48,336 nt of DNA from Patescibacteria group bacterium (GTDB lineage: Bacteria; Patescibacteriota; Minisyncoccia; Moranbacterales; GWC2-37-73): positions 1 through 48,336 of the forward strand of contig JAKLIO010000004.1 in the NCBI GenBank assembly GCA_022709565.1, in the 5' to 3' direction. This document shows positions 39,949 to 46,866 of this stretch, piece after piece. A model generated the notes under the pieces. It worked only from the letters and a program-made list of their open reading frames with translations, had not been told where the DNA came from and made no database searches. Numbering within the stretch: the stretch's first letter is position 1; each line of letters starts with the position of its first letter. A program made the translations under genes and the position numbers.

Positions 39949-40548
39949 TCACGATAGTGAAGATACGCGAGCTGAGTATTTCTGAAGATTCTTAAGCTGT
40001 CTTTCATTCAGATTCTTAGACTGAGAAATAGCTTTTTCGATAAGATCCTTTGAAAATTCTACTGAAGTTCCAACGCGCACTCCTCCTGTGTGTCCAACAT
40101 TTTTTCGGAGGTAGTCTTCAATGTATATTTTGTGTTCTTTTGTCAGAGTAGAATCAGCGGTCTTTTCAAGATAATTTGCAAGAGATCTTCGGGCCAAAAC
40201 GGTAAGACCGTCGCCTCTGCCTGCAGTTTCAATAAAGGAATTTTCAGTTTCCTGGCTTGAAACAGAAGGAGTTTCTTTTTTCACATCGGTTGGTTTGCTT
40301 GTGTCAGTTGCTGATACTTGACCATCTGAAGCAACTTTTGAACCCTGTTCATCAAGAACAATGCTTTCAGCTGACGATTCTTCCTCGCTCACAACTGGAG
40401 AGGCGCTTCTTTTTGAATAAGAATAAATTCCTCCCGCGATAAGAACGACAATAATGACACTAACAATGATGCGCAGATTATCTTGGAACCATCTTTTAGC
40501 TTCCTCAGAATTTGACTCCTGCGATTCCTCTGGTGTATATTCTTCCAT
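39949..40548 (-). CDS. Membrane-anchored protein with LysM-like C-terminal region
   Basis: The 199-aa product has a charged cytoplasmic start, one membrane segment (about residues 25-45, IIVSVIIVVLIAGGIYSY), a Ser/Glu/Thr-rich linker of about 75 residues and a C-terminal domain with GDGLTVLARRSLANYLEK and HKIYIEDYLRKNVGHTGGV, ending FSKDLIEKAISQSKNL. The GDGLT..A......L and later VGTSVEF pattern resembles a LysM-type peptidoglycan-binding module with a long insertion. I judge this likely but not certain. The ATG at 40548 follows AAGGAAGGTG at good spacing; a longer frame to 40749 would run through an inverted repeat. The protein may link membrane and cell wall. Confidence 0.68.
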   Translation of the reverse strand: MEEYTPEESQESNSEEAKRWFQDNLRIIVSVIIVVLIAGGIYSYSKRSASPVVSEEESSAESIVLDEQGSKVASDGQVSATDTSKPTDVKKETPSVSSQETENSFIETAGRGDGLTVLARRSLANYLEKTADSTLTKEHKIYIEDYLRKNVGHTGGVRVGTSVEFSKDLIEKAISQSKNLNERQLKNLQKYSARVSSLS

Positions 40549-40643
40549 AAATGTCACCTTCCTTTCTAGTGTATCTCTGTGTCTAAATGACAACAGAAGA
40601 TGTAAATAATTAATTGTCAAAGGACGCTTACGTTGAAGCTTTA

Positions 40644-40760
40644 TCCCGCACCTTTTGAGTTCTGCGCGAAGCGCAATGCAATGCAAAAAATAAAATACAG
40701 GAACATCAATAATGTGAAACAGTAGTCTTGCTTCAAATATTGAACTCAAAAGGTGCGGGA
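40644..40760. repeat. Perfect 19-bp inverted repeat around a 79-bp loop
   Basis: TCCCGCACCTTTTGAGTTC (40644-40662) is repeated as its exact complement at 40742-40760. The loop contains the small hairpin TGCGC/GCGCA. It lies in the 734-bp region without larger genes (40549-41282), upstream of the LysM-like gene. It could be a small mobile element with terminal repeats, or a long RNA stem. Confidence 0.75.
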
Positions 40761-40959
40761 CTAGTTTCTCCTTTCGGTCTTTTTATTGTAGTTCAGCAGC
40801 CAAACAGCGTCAACTGGACAAAAAGCTGATTTTTTGGCGTAATAATAGCATATTTTTTTACTTTTTGTTTTTAGTAATTTGATGAAAATACATAGAACAA
40901 CAATACAAATTGATATATATAGCGTAAATATTTTTTTAAGGATAATTTATGTAAACTGT

Positions 40960-41039
40960 GCCGCGTAAAATAAAATTTTTTCTTAAAAAAATTTTATCAC
41001 GCGGCTACAGCGTAATCACCCGAGGTGATTTTACGCTGT
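40960..41039 (+). other. Two adjacent strong stem-loops
   Basis: The first runs from GCCGCGT (40960) to ACGCGGC (41005), with an inner ATAAAATTTTTT/AAAAAATTTTAT stem. The second is ACAGCGTAA..TCACC/GGTGA..TTACGCTGT (41007-41039). They lie just upstream of the promoter at 41056. The first lacks a T-tail on either side, so neither is a classical terminator. Confidence 0.55.
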
Positions 41040-41055
41040 GGATAACTTTTTTGCA

Positions 41056-41083
41056 TTGCTTTTTAAAAAATATCGTATATAAT
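41056..41083 (+). promoter_or_regulatory. Promoter of the histone-like gene
   Basis: TTGCTT (41056-41061), a 16-bp spacer and a perfect TATAAT (41078-41083). The predicted start is near 41090, giving a leader of about 190 bases before the ATG at 41283. Confidence 0.65.
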
Positions 41084-41138
41084 TAAAGACAGATGAAAGT
41101 TTTTTTGTAAAACAAAAAACAAAAATTAAAAATTAAAA

Positions 41139-41260
41139 AATTTGTTTTGAAAAAGTTCGAGACCTATCTTTCTTCCTGTACTTTTTCTTGAGATAAAAAT
41201 TAATCAAGAGAAAAAGTACGGGGCGAACGTGTCTCGTTTCAAACTTGAATAGAACAAATT
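41139..41260 (+). promoter_or_regulatory. Structured 5' leader of the histone-like gene
   Basis: Nested stems enclose most of the leader: AATTTGTT/AACAAATT outside, then TTGAAA/TTTCAA, CGAGAC/GTCTCG and an inner GTACTTTTTC..TTGA with TCAA..GAAAAAGTAC. The structure ends about six bases before the ribosome binding site GAGGGAGGTGA. This could be an autoregulatory or otherwise sensing leader, or an mRNA-protecting fold. I know no matching named RNA. Confidence 0.6.
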
Positions 41261-41282
41261 GCTAGAGGGAGGTGACTAACTC

Positions 41283-41393
41283 ATGGCTAAGAAAAAAGCA
41301 AAAAAGAAAGGCGTTAAAAAAGCTGCAAAAAAAGTTAAAAAAGCTGTAAAAAAGGCTCCAAAAAGAAAGAAAGCAGCTAAAAGAAAGAAATAA
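41283..41393 (+). CDS. Lysine-rich histone-like mini-protein (36 aa)
   Basis: The 36-aa product consists almost only of Lys, Ala, Arg, Val and Pro (MAKKKAKKKGVKK, later KKAPKRKKAAKRKK), like the tail of histone H1 or bacterial Hc1/Hc2 proteins. It probably binds DNA or RNA through charge alone and may compact the nucleoid or bind the ribosome. Support for a real gene is good despite its size: a TATAAT promoter, a structured leader, a very strong ribosome binding site (GGGAGGTGA, spacing 7) and a terminator behind it. It is likely to be highly expressed. Confidence 0.75.
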   Translation: MAKKKAKKKGVKKAAKKVKKAVKKAPKRKKAAKRKK

Positions 41394-41453
41394 TAACCTT
41401 TTTTAGATTACGTTTTTACTTTCTGACTTCATCGCAAGGAGGAAGGTATCAAC

Positions 41454-41487
41454 AAACTAAAACCCCGACATATCGGGGTTTTAGTTT
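41454..41487 (+). terminator. Rho-independent terminator of the histone-like gene
   Basis: A 15-bp perfect stem AAACTAAAACCCCGA/TCGGGGTTTTAGTTT with loop CATA. The remaining part of the region 41394-41945 holds only the type B and A repeat elements and no convincing gene. Confidence 0.85.
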
Positions 41488-41530
41488 TGTTATTGATTTG
41501 TATTTTGTGTCTAGTGTTTTGTATTTATCA

Positions 41531-41716
41531 GCACCCTATGAATTTCGTCAGAAAATTCAAGCGAGTGAGCGTTAAGAAATTTGCATGTTTGAGTCCCGAT
41601 TAATATCGGGACGAGTTTGTAAATTTTAGCGAGCGAGCTTAGAATTTGCCCCAGAAATTCATCGGGGTGCAAGTTTCTTTTCTGTCCGCTTTTCTTTTGA
41701 AAGAAAAGCGGGCGAA
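41531..41716 (-). repeat. Structured repeat element, type B, copy 2
   Basis: The long palindrome from GCACCCTATGAATTTC (41531) to ATTCATCGGGGTGC (41670) has inner stems AAGC/GCTT and TCCCGAT/ATCGGGA, and is followed by the small hairpin CCGCTTTTCTTT/AAAGAAAAGCGG. At each of these stems copy 1 (31093-31273) has a different but again complementary pair. Here the small hairpin faces the neighbouring type A element, whereas at the first locus the small hairpins point outward. Confidence 0.85.
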
Positions 41717-41743
41717 GATTTTTAGAAATTATAATGTGTCTAC

Positions 41744-41908
41744 TAACTTTTCTTTCTAGATAAGAAAAGTTACAAAAGAAAGTCGCGCCGGATGAAGATA
41801 CTGATGGCAAGCGCTTCGTTCTTCGCTAAAATTTCAATTCCGCTTCGCTCCTCACAAAATTTTTTAACGCTCATCACTCGCGCTTTGCCTACGTACTTCA
41901 TATGGCGC
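41744..41908 (+). repeat. Structured repeat element, type A, copy 2
   Basis: Almost identical to 30892-31057 over 165 bases. It has the small hairpin AACTTTTCTT/AAGAAAAGTT and the long palindrome GCGCCGGATGAAG (41785) to CTTCATATGGCGC (41908). It ends 37 bp before the stop of the minus-strand prmC gene. Confidence 0.85.
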
Positions 41909-41945
41909 ATTTAAAATGCAAAATCTAAATTTGAAGTGGTGTAAA

Positions 41946-42887
41946 TTATAAAACAATCTTGCAAATTCGCCATTTGCCGGCCAAGTCTTTTGCAAAAAAT
42001 ATTTTAGCCTGAGGAAGAATATTTCTGATTAATTTTTCCAGCGGCCGTTTTTGCTCGGGGCTGAATTCTAGTAATACAGTAATCAGCCCGCCTCGCGTCG
42101 ACGAGCAATCGTCTTTGCGAGTCGAGGCGGGCAACCAGCAATCAGCAACCAGTATTTTTTTTATTTGCTTTAATAATTTTGTGTAATGTTGCAAGCCTTG
42201 CTCGGAACTGTATAGGGCGGATTTTGGTTCGTATTTTTTGACATTAATCGGAGCTGACTTATAAATTTCTTTGGAAAGATAGGGAAGATTGGCCACAACC
42301 ACTAACGTGGAATTTTCGATTTTCAATTTACAATTTTCAATAAACGGCGATAATAAATCGCCGTTAAGAAACATTATTTTTTTATCCACATTGTGAATTT
42401 TAGCGTTCTTCTTGGCAATTTTCAAAGCTTCATGGCTAATATCAGTTGCAAAATATTTTATTGTTTTTTTGATGCATGCTGCATGTTGCATGCTGTATGC
42501 TATTGAAATGATTATATTTCCGCTTCCTGTGCCTACATCTATAATAGCGGTTTTTAAATTTCTTTTTTTGCTGATTGCTGATTGCTGATTACTGATTACT
42601 GTATCTACAAGCAGTTCTGTTTCTGGGCGGGGGATTAGGTTATTTTCATTTACCATAAAATCCAAACCGTAAAATTCTTTGTGTCCGACTATATACGCAA
42701 TCGGTTCCCCCTTCACTCTTCTTCTGATATTTTTGCTGATTATTGAATTTTGCCTGCTGTTTACTGAATATTCCGGATACGTTAAAATAAATTCTCTCGT
42801 TTTATTGAGAGAATGGGCTAATATAAGCTCCAAATCGATGTAGTCGATTTTGGCTGAATATTTTTTTATTATTTCCTGAATTTGCAT
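41946..42887 (-). CDS. prmC: Peptide chain release factor N5-glutamine methyltransferase PrmC, with repeat-derived insertions
   Basis: PrmC methylates the GGQ glutamine of release factors using S-adenosylmethionine. The 313-aa product has the N-terminal helical part, the hinge GEPIAYIVGHKEFYGLDF, the motif IIDVGTGSGNI and the catalytic-site NLPYLS (NPPY in most PrmC). The target prfA lies 75 bp upstream on the same strand. The protein is about 35 residues longer than usual, and the extra parts match repeats found elsewhere: about residues 96-107 (AATCAG words), 130-138 (GCATGC words), 181-193 (AATTTTCAATTTAC words) and 243-267 (AACCAG words plus the 45-bp hairpin element). All keep the frame and lie in probable surface loops. 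Confidence 0.9.
   Translation of the reverse strand: MQIQEIIKKYSAKIDYIDLELILAHSLNKTREFILTYPEYSVNSRQNSIISKNIRRRVKGEPIAYIVGHKEFYGLDFMVNENNLIPRPETELLVDTVISNQQSAISKKRNLKTAIIDVGTGSGNIIISIAYSMQHAACIKKTIKYFATDISHEALKIAKKNAKIHNVDKKIMFLNGDLLSPFIENCKLKIENSTLVVVANLPYLSKEIYKSAPINVKKYEPKSALYSSEQGLQHYTKLLKQIKKILVADCWLPASTRKDDCSSTRGGLITVLLEFSPEQKRPLEKLIRNILPQAKIFFAKDLAGKWRICKIVL
42087..42131 (+). repeat. 45-bp hairpin repeat element, copy 2 (in frame inside prmC)
   Basis: Same fold as 6807-6851: CCCGCCT, bulge CGCGT, CGAC, GA, GCAA, loop TCGTCT, TTGC, GA, GTCG, AGGCGGG. Relative to copy 1 the inner stem changed from GCGG/CCGC to GCAA/TTGC on both sides, plus one loop base. It lies in the opposite orientation to the host gene, unlike copy 1. 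AATCAG/AACCAG words flank it on both sides. Confidence 0.85.
42571..42601 (-). repeat. Tandem short-word repeat inside prmC
   Basis: The plus strand reads CTGATTGCTGATTGCTGATT and continues with ACTGATTACTG. This is the complement of the AATCAG/AGTAATCAG words seen in the glycosyltransferase linker (7236-7290) and in the spacer near 27670. It codes for SNQQSAIS. Confidence 0.65.
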
Positions 42888-42962
42888 ATAAAAAAGATTT
42901 AAGAATGAAGATTTATGATTTATAAAAAATTCTTAAATCATAATTCCTAAATCTTAAATCTA

Positions 42963-44027
42963 TTATTGTTTGTTCATCTTAAGCTTTGTGTCTTCTTGAA
43001 TCAGGGCATTAATAATCGGATCCAGATCTCCGCTAAGAATGGTTTCAATATTGCTCCAAGATTGTTTGATGCGATGATCAGTAATGCGATCCTGCGGAAA
43101 ATTATAAGTCCGAATCTTTTCGCTGCGATCGCCGGTGCCAACCTGGCTTTTGCGAGTGTCGCCCAGTTCTTTGGCTTTCCTTTCTTCTTCAGCTTGAACC
43201 AAGCGGGAGCGCAAAACTTTCATAGCCTTGTCCTTATTTTTGAGCTGAGATTTTTCATCTTGGCAGGAAACAATCATGCCGGTCGGCAAATAGGTAATGC
43301 GCACAGCACTCTTGGTTGTGTTGACCGATTGTCCTCCTGGGCCGGAAGAACAAAAAGTGTCGATGCGCAGATCTTTTTCGTTGATAACCAACTCCACCTC
43401 TTCGGCCTGTGGCAAAACGGCCACAGTTGAAGTTGAAGTGTGGACGCGGCCCATTTTTTCCGTTTCCGGCACTCTTTGCACCCTGTGGACTCCTGATTCA
43501 TATTTCATTTTGCTGAAAACATTAGTGCCGTTGATTTCAAAAACAACTTCTTTGAAACCGCCCAGTTCGGTGCGATTGGAATTAAGGACTGAAACGCTCC
43601 ATTTGTTTTTTTCAGCGTATTTGGAATACATCCTGAAAAGACTGGCTGCGAAAAGGGATGATTCTTCTCCGCCAGCACCGCCGCGAATTTCCACGATAAC
43701 ATCTTTGCTGTCATTCGGATCTTTAGGCAGAAGCAGCATTTCCAATTCTTTTTCTATTGCTTCTTTCTTTTTAGCCAATTCTATATTTTCTTCTGTGGCC
43801 ATGCTTTGCATTTCAGCGTCTTCTTCGGAGTTCATAATTTCAGCATTATTTTTCATATCATGTTGGATTTTTTCCAACTGATCAATAAGATTCATCGTGT
43901 TTTGTAGTTCGGATTGTCTTTTGCCAAGCTCTCCCATTTTTTTGGGATCAGAAAGAATCTCAGGGGAACTGAGCTCAGCGGTTATGGCTGCATATTCATT
44001 TTTAATTGATTCCAGTTGATTATTCAT
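42963..44027 (-). CDS. prfA: Peptide chain release factor 1
   Basis: RF1 ends translation at UAA and UAG. The 354-aa product shows the full family pattern: the N-terminal coiled coil, [20 protein letters not shown], the [19 protein letters not shown] stretch, and the GGQ motif in [17 protein letters not shown], whose glutamine is the target of the neighbouring prmC product. The C-terminal end has [20 protein letters not shown] and DHRI as in RF1. RF1 rather than RF2 is supported by the stretch after [11 protein letters not shown] and the total length; no programmed frameshift as in RF2 is seen. The genes prfA and prmC form the usual pair, read leftwards. Confidence 0.95.
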   Translation of the reverse strand: MNNQLESIKNEYAAITAELSSPEILSDPKKMGELGKRQSELQNTMNLIDQLEKIQHDMKNNAEIMNSEEDAEMQSMATEENIELAKKKEAIEKELEMLLLPKDPNDSKDVIVEIRGGAGGEESSLFAASLFRMYSKYAEKNKWSVSVLNSNRTELGGFKEVVFEINGTNVFSKMKYESGVHRVQRVPETEKMGRVHTSTSTVAVLPQAEEVELVINEKDLRIDTFCSSGPGGQSVNTTKSAVRITYLPTGMIVSCQDEKSQLKNKDKAMKVLRSRLVQAEEERKAKELGDTRKSQVGTGDRSEKIRTYNFPQDRITDHRIKQSWSNIETILSGDLDPIINALIQEDTKLKMNKQ

Positions 44028-44096
44028 AGTTTTTATTATACAATCAATATATAATTATAGCTTGAATAAAGCAATAGGTCAACAAAACAAAAACAA

Positions 44097-44684
44097 ATGA
44101 AAAAAGAAAATAATTTAGAAGTATTGCAAGCCGAAATTCAGGTCGGCGTTTCCATTACGGCTTTTATGACGGCAGTTACTATTTTTTTTGTCGGTCTTCT
44201 GATAGCAAATTTTGATAAATATAACATTTCCATTAGGATTCCAATCCTGTTTTTAATTATCAGTACCTTTGGTTTTTTATATTCCACTTTGATTTATGGA
44301 AATGCTTTCGGACAAGTGGCTAGGCTGAAATCGGGAAACTTTAACAAGCACATGATTTTGGGAAATAGCATCTCGGAATATATAGGAGTATATTTGCTGA
44401 TATTATCTATGCCATTAGTTATAAACGTGATAACTGAAGATTTATTTTTAAGAATAGCTACGCTGGTTGCTGCTTTTACAGGTTTAATTATGTATCATGC
44501 TTCCGGTTTTTCGATAATGGAAAGAAATTATAAAAAGTCACATTATTTACTTTTGGGACTTATCATATTCTTAGAGATTGTTTTATTCATTCTTCAATCT
44601 CTGGGCTCATTTTTGGCGATGTATTTTGCGGTGGGATCAATCATTTTTTTTATCTTTTTGACATTTTTTGCAAGAAAAGAGTAA
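44097..44684 (+). CDS. Hypothetical multi-pass membrane protein (195 aa)
   Basis: Not recognised. Six hydrophobic segments are visible in two groups of three: about residues 20-40 (ITAFMTAVTIFFVGLLIA), 48-66, 92-112 (IGVYLLILSMPLVINVI), 117-135, 147-165 (LLLGLIIFLEIVLFIL) and 170-190. The N-terminal 15 residues (MKKENNLEVLQAEIQ) are a soluble amphipathic helix, and the C-terminus is a short basic tail. No transporter signature or conserved charged residue within the membrane is evident. It is divergent from prfA and ends at a hairpin shared with the converging rpmE gene. Confidence 0.68.
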   Translation: MKKENNLEVLQAEIQVGVSITAFMTAVTIFFVGLLIANFDKYNISIRIPILFLIISTFGFLYSTLIYGNAFGQVARLKSGNFNKHMILGNSISEYIGVYLLILSMPLVINVITEDLFLRIATLVAAFTGLIMYHASGFSIMERNYKKSHYLLLGLIIFLEIVLFILQSLGSFLAMYFAVGSIIFFIFLTFFARKE

Positions 44685-44705
44685 GAAAACAAGCCTTGAA
44701 AAATA

Positions 44706-44742
44706 TAAAAACCACCCCTATAAATAAAGGGCGGTTTTTTTG
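44706..44742. terminator. Bidirectional terminator between the membrane protein gene and rpmE
   Basis: AAAAACCACCC/GGGCGGTTTTT (one A-C mismatch) around an AT-rich loop, with T-runs on both strands. Confidence 0.65.
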
Positions 44743-44756
44743 TATAGAAATATTTG

Positions 44757-45029
44757 CTATTTTTTCTTGGATTTTTTGGCGGCTTTCTTTTCGGTCTTAT
44801 TCTTAGCCCCAACCTTTTTCTTGCCGGCTGATTTTTCGGCCAGTTTCTTAAAGCGGTCAACGCGGCCTGTAGAGTCAATAACCTTCTTCTTGCCGGTATA
44901 GAACGGATGGCAAGCACTGCAAATTTCCACGTGCATTTCTTTTTGGGTTGAGCCGGTAATAAGAGTTGCTCCGCATGAGCAAATAATCTTCGCATCGTTA
45001 TAATATTCCGGGTGTATAGCTTTTTTCAT
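44757..45029 (-). CDS. rpmE: 50S ribosomal protein L31
   Basis: L31 joins the two ribosomal subunits. The 90-aa product starts MKKAIHPEYYNDAKIICSCG and has the zinc-binding cysteines of the C+ form: Cys17 and Cys19, then Cys37 and Cys40 in ICSACHPFYTGKKK. STGRVDRFKKL follows as in the family. The last 25 residues form a Lys/Ala-rich tail that is longer than in E. coli and resembles the histone-like mini-protein at 41283. The gene stands alone and is read leftwards towards a shared terminator. Confidence 0.94.
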   Translation of the reverse strand: MKKAIHPEYYNDAKIICSCGATLITGSTQKEMHVEICSACHPFYTGKKKVIDSTGRVDRFKKLAEKSAGKKKVGAKNKTEKKAAKKSKKK

Positions 45030-45124
45030 ATTGTTTTAAATAGGCTAAAAATTAGGATTTTTAAACCCGTCCTAATTTCAGGCGGGCATAGAGTACCTAA
45101 ATACACTAGCATATATAAAGGAAA

Positions 45125-45152
45125 TTGACAAGGGGCAGGTTTCTGCTATACT
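45125..45152 (+). promoter_or_regulatory. Promoter of rpsB-tsf
   Basis: A perfect TTGACA (45125-45130), a 16-bp spacer and TATACT (45147-45152). The predicted start is near 45159. Confidence 0.75.
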
Positions 45153-45158
45153 GAAAAG

Positions 45159-45331
45159 CGTTATTATTAATTAACAAAAAACATACTTTTTCTGGCTTGT
45201 TCCTGCCTTGGTTGCATATGTAATCAGGTTTAGCAGCCATTTTAAGGGAAAAGTAGGTGGCCCAGCTGTTTTGAAGAGCTGTGGCGTAAAGGTAACACTA
45301 TGTTTTTCTTCCGCTTTTGCGGGGGTTCAAT
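45159..45331 (+). promoter_or_regulatory. Long leader of rpsB with hairpins
   Basis: The leader of about 170-185 bases contains GCC..CAGCT/AGCTG..GGC (around 45259-45285) and CCGC/GCGG followed by GGGGG just before the start codons (45311-45325). Ribosomal protein S2 is known to regulate its own operon through the leader in other bacteria, so a similar role is possible here. The first part is AT-rich and unstructured to the eye. Confidence 0.45.
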
Positions 45332-45343
45332 GTGGTAAAAAAT

Positions 45344-46108
45344 ATGCAAGAAAATGAAAAACAGGCTGCAGCAGTTGTTGCAACCGAAAAGGACGTTAAA
45401 AACGAGAATTACTTCTCAAATCTGGATTTGTCAAAAATAGACGGCAGTCTGGAAGAAATGATGAAAAACGGAGTTCACTTCGGGCACCAAAAGTCCAGAA
45501 GAAATCCTAAGATGGATGAATATATCTTTACGGTAAAGAAAGGTATCAACATAATTGATCTGGAAAAAACGCAGGAAAAAGTCAAAGAAGCTTTGCAATT
45601 TATTCAAGGCCTTAAAAAGGCTGGTAAAAATATTCTTTTTGTGGGTACAAAAATTCAGGCCAAAGATCTTGTGCAGGAAACTGCAGAGGCTTGTGGTATG
45701 CCGTTTGTGGTTGAGCGCTGGTTAGGCGGAACGTTCACAAATTTCAAAGTCATCCGTTCCCGCACACGCTACTTGGTTGACAGCCAAGCGATGCTTGAAA
45801 GAGGCGAATTCAAAAAATATACCAAATTTGAGCAGATGAAAAAGATTGAAGAACTGGAGAAAATGGAGAAACGCATGGGCGGCATTAAAAATATGACCGA
45901 ACTGCCGGCAGCAATTTTTGTTACCAGTGTTAAAGAAGATGCTTTAGCAATTGCTGAAGCTAGGAAAACCGGAGTACCAATCATTGCGATTGCGGATACC
46001 AATGTAGATCCTTCCATTATTGATTATCCTATTCCAGCCAATGATGACGCCATATCTTCCTTGCGTCTGATCTTGGCTTATGCATACAAGGGGATCATGG
46101 AAGCGTAA
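45344..46108 (+). CDS. rpsB: 30S ribosomal protein S2
   Basis: S2 is needed for small subunit assembly and binding of S1. The product (about 254 aa) has a charged N-terminal extension (MQENEKQAAAVVATEKD) followed by the family core MMKNGVHFGHQKSRRNPKM, FTVKKGINIIDLEKT, ILFVGTKIQAKDLV, VERWLGGTFTNFKVI and the C-terminal PIIAIADTNVDPSIIDYPIP with NDDA. I use the ATG at 45344. A GTG at 45332, six bases after GGGGG, and a TTG at 45317 are in-frame alternatives. The gene has its own promoter and long leader, and is followed by a fold-back spacer and tsf, the conserved order. Confidence 0.94.
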   Translation: MQENEKQAAAVVATEKDVKNENYFSNLDLSKIDGSLEEMMKNGVHFGHQKSRRNPKMDEYIFTVKKGINIIDLEKTQEKVKEALQFIQGLKKAGKNILFVGTKIQAKDLVQETAEACGMPFVVERWLGGTFTNFKVIRSRTRYLVDSQAMLERGEFKKYTKFEQMKKIEELEKMEKRMGGIKNMTELPAAIFVTSVKEDALAIAEARKTGVPIIAIADTNVDPSIIDYPIPANDDAISSLRLILAYAYKGIMEA

Positions 46109-46249
46109 AAACAAAATTTTCAATTCACAATTTTCAATTTTCAATCAAGATTTCATTTTTCAATTTTTCAATGTTTTAAATATTTAGTCATTAAAACATT
46201 GTAAATTGTTTAGAAATTAGAAATTGGAAATTAGAAATTTAAAAAAGTT
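46109..46249. repeat. AT-rich fold-back spacer between rpsB and tsf
   Basis: TTTTCAATTCACAATTTTC and CAATTTTTCAATG on the left, TTAGTCATTAAAACATTG in the middle and TTTAGAAATTAGAAATTGG on the right. The order is nearly the same as at 36481-36616. The fold-back could slow transcription or protect mRNA between rpsB and tsf. Confidence 0.7.
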
Positions 46250-46828
46250 ATGTTGGAACTTATTAAAAAAATCAGAGAAAGAACCGGCGCGGGCGTTGTG
46301 GCTGTTAAAAAAGCCTTGGATGAAGCCGGCGGCGATGAAGAAAAATGCATAGAAATATTGAGAAAAGCCGGACAAAGCAAGGCTGCCAAAAGAGCCGAAA
46401 GAAAAGCAAGCGAAGGCGTTGTTGTTTCTTATGTTCATTCCAATAACCGCGTAGCGACTCTCGTGAAACTTCTTTGTGAAACCGATTTTGTTGCCAGAAA
46501 TGAAGAATTTATTAATCTCGGCAAGGATATCGCAATGCATGTGGCCGCTATGGATCCGAAAGTCATCAAGCCGGAAGATGTGTCAGCTGAAATAGTTGAA
46601 AAAGAAAAAGAAATCTGGCGTGAACAATTGGCAAACGAAAAAAAGCCGGCGGAAATGATTGAAAAAATAATGGTTGGCAAAGAAAAGAAATTTCGCGAAG
46701 ATTTGGCTCTTCTGACCCAGGCGTTCGTGAAGAATCCTGAAATGACAGTTGGGGATTTGATTATTGAAAAAATCGGTAAAATAGGAGAAAATATCCAAGT
46801 GGGAGAAATTTCGCGCATTGAAATATAG
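46250..46828 (+). CDS. tsf: Elongation factor Ts
   Basis: EF-Ts reloads EF-Tu with GTP. The 192-aa product shows the N-terminal UBA-like part with IKKIRERTGAGVVAVKKALD, then CIEILRKAGQSKAAKRAER, SEGVVVSYVHSNNRVATLVK and the Tu-binding CETDFVARNEEF. The C-terminal part is short (ending LIIEKIGKIGENIQVGEISR), as in thermophiles and Patescibacteria, whereas the E. coli protein has about 280 residues. It follows rpsB across a fold-back spacer and precedes the PSP1 gene by 38 bp. No Shine-Dalgarno sequence is visible. Confidence 0.95.
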   Translation: MLELIKKIRERTGAGVVAVKKALDEAGGDEEKCIEILRKAGQSKAAKRAERKASEGVVVSYVHSNNRVATLVKLLCETDFVARNEEFINLGKDIAMHVAAMDPKVIKPEDVSAEIVEKEKEIWREQLANEKKPAEMIEKIMVGKEKKFREDLALLTQAFVKNPEMTVGDLIIEKIGKIGENIQVGEISRIEI

Positions 46829-46866
46829 GTCGAAGGTTGCAATGATTAATCAGGTTAGAAAAAGTT

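Noticed and set aside
40549-40749. N-terminal extension of the LysM-like protein by 67 residues
   Set aside because: It runs through a perfect inverted repeat and lacks a ribosome binding site, while the ATG at 40548 has a good one and fits the membrane anchor.
41093-41110. Possible leader peptide of five codons (ATGAAAG... to TAA) in the histone-like gene's leader
   Set aside because: It is too short, without a ribosome binding site, and easily explained by chance.
41431-41453. AGGAGGAAGG sequence that looks like a ribosome binding site
   Set aside because: No start codon or useful frame follows before the terminator.
41511-41810. Open frame of 99 codons on the minus strand
   Set aside because: It crosses the whole type B element and part of type A, with no family similarity. 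Repeat structure is the better explanation.
45066-45086. CCCGTCCT/AGGCGGG hairpin as a third, shortened copy of the 45-bp element
   Set aside because: Only the outer stem is similar and it has a bulge; the inner stems are missing, so the relation is not convincing.
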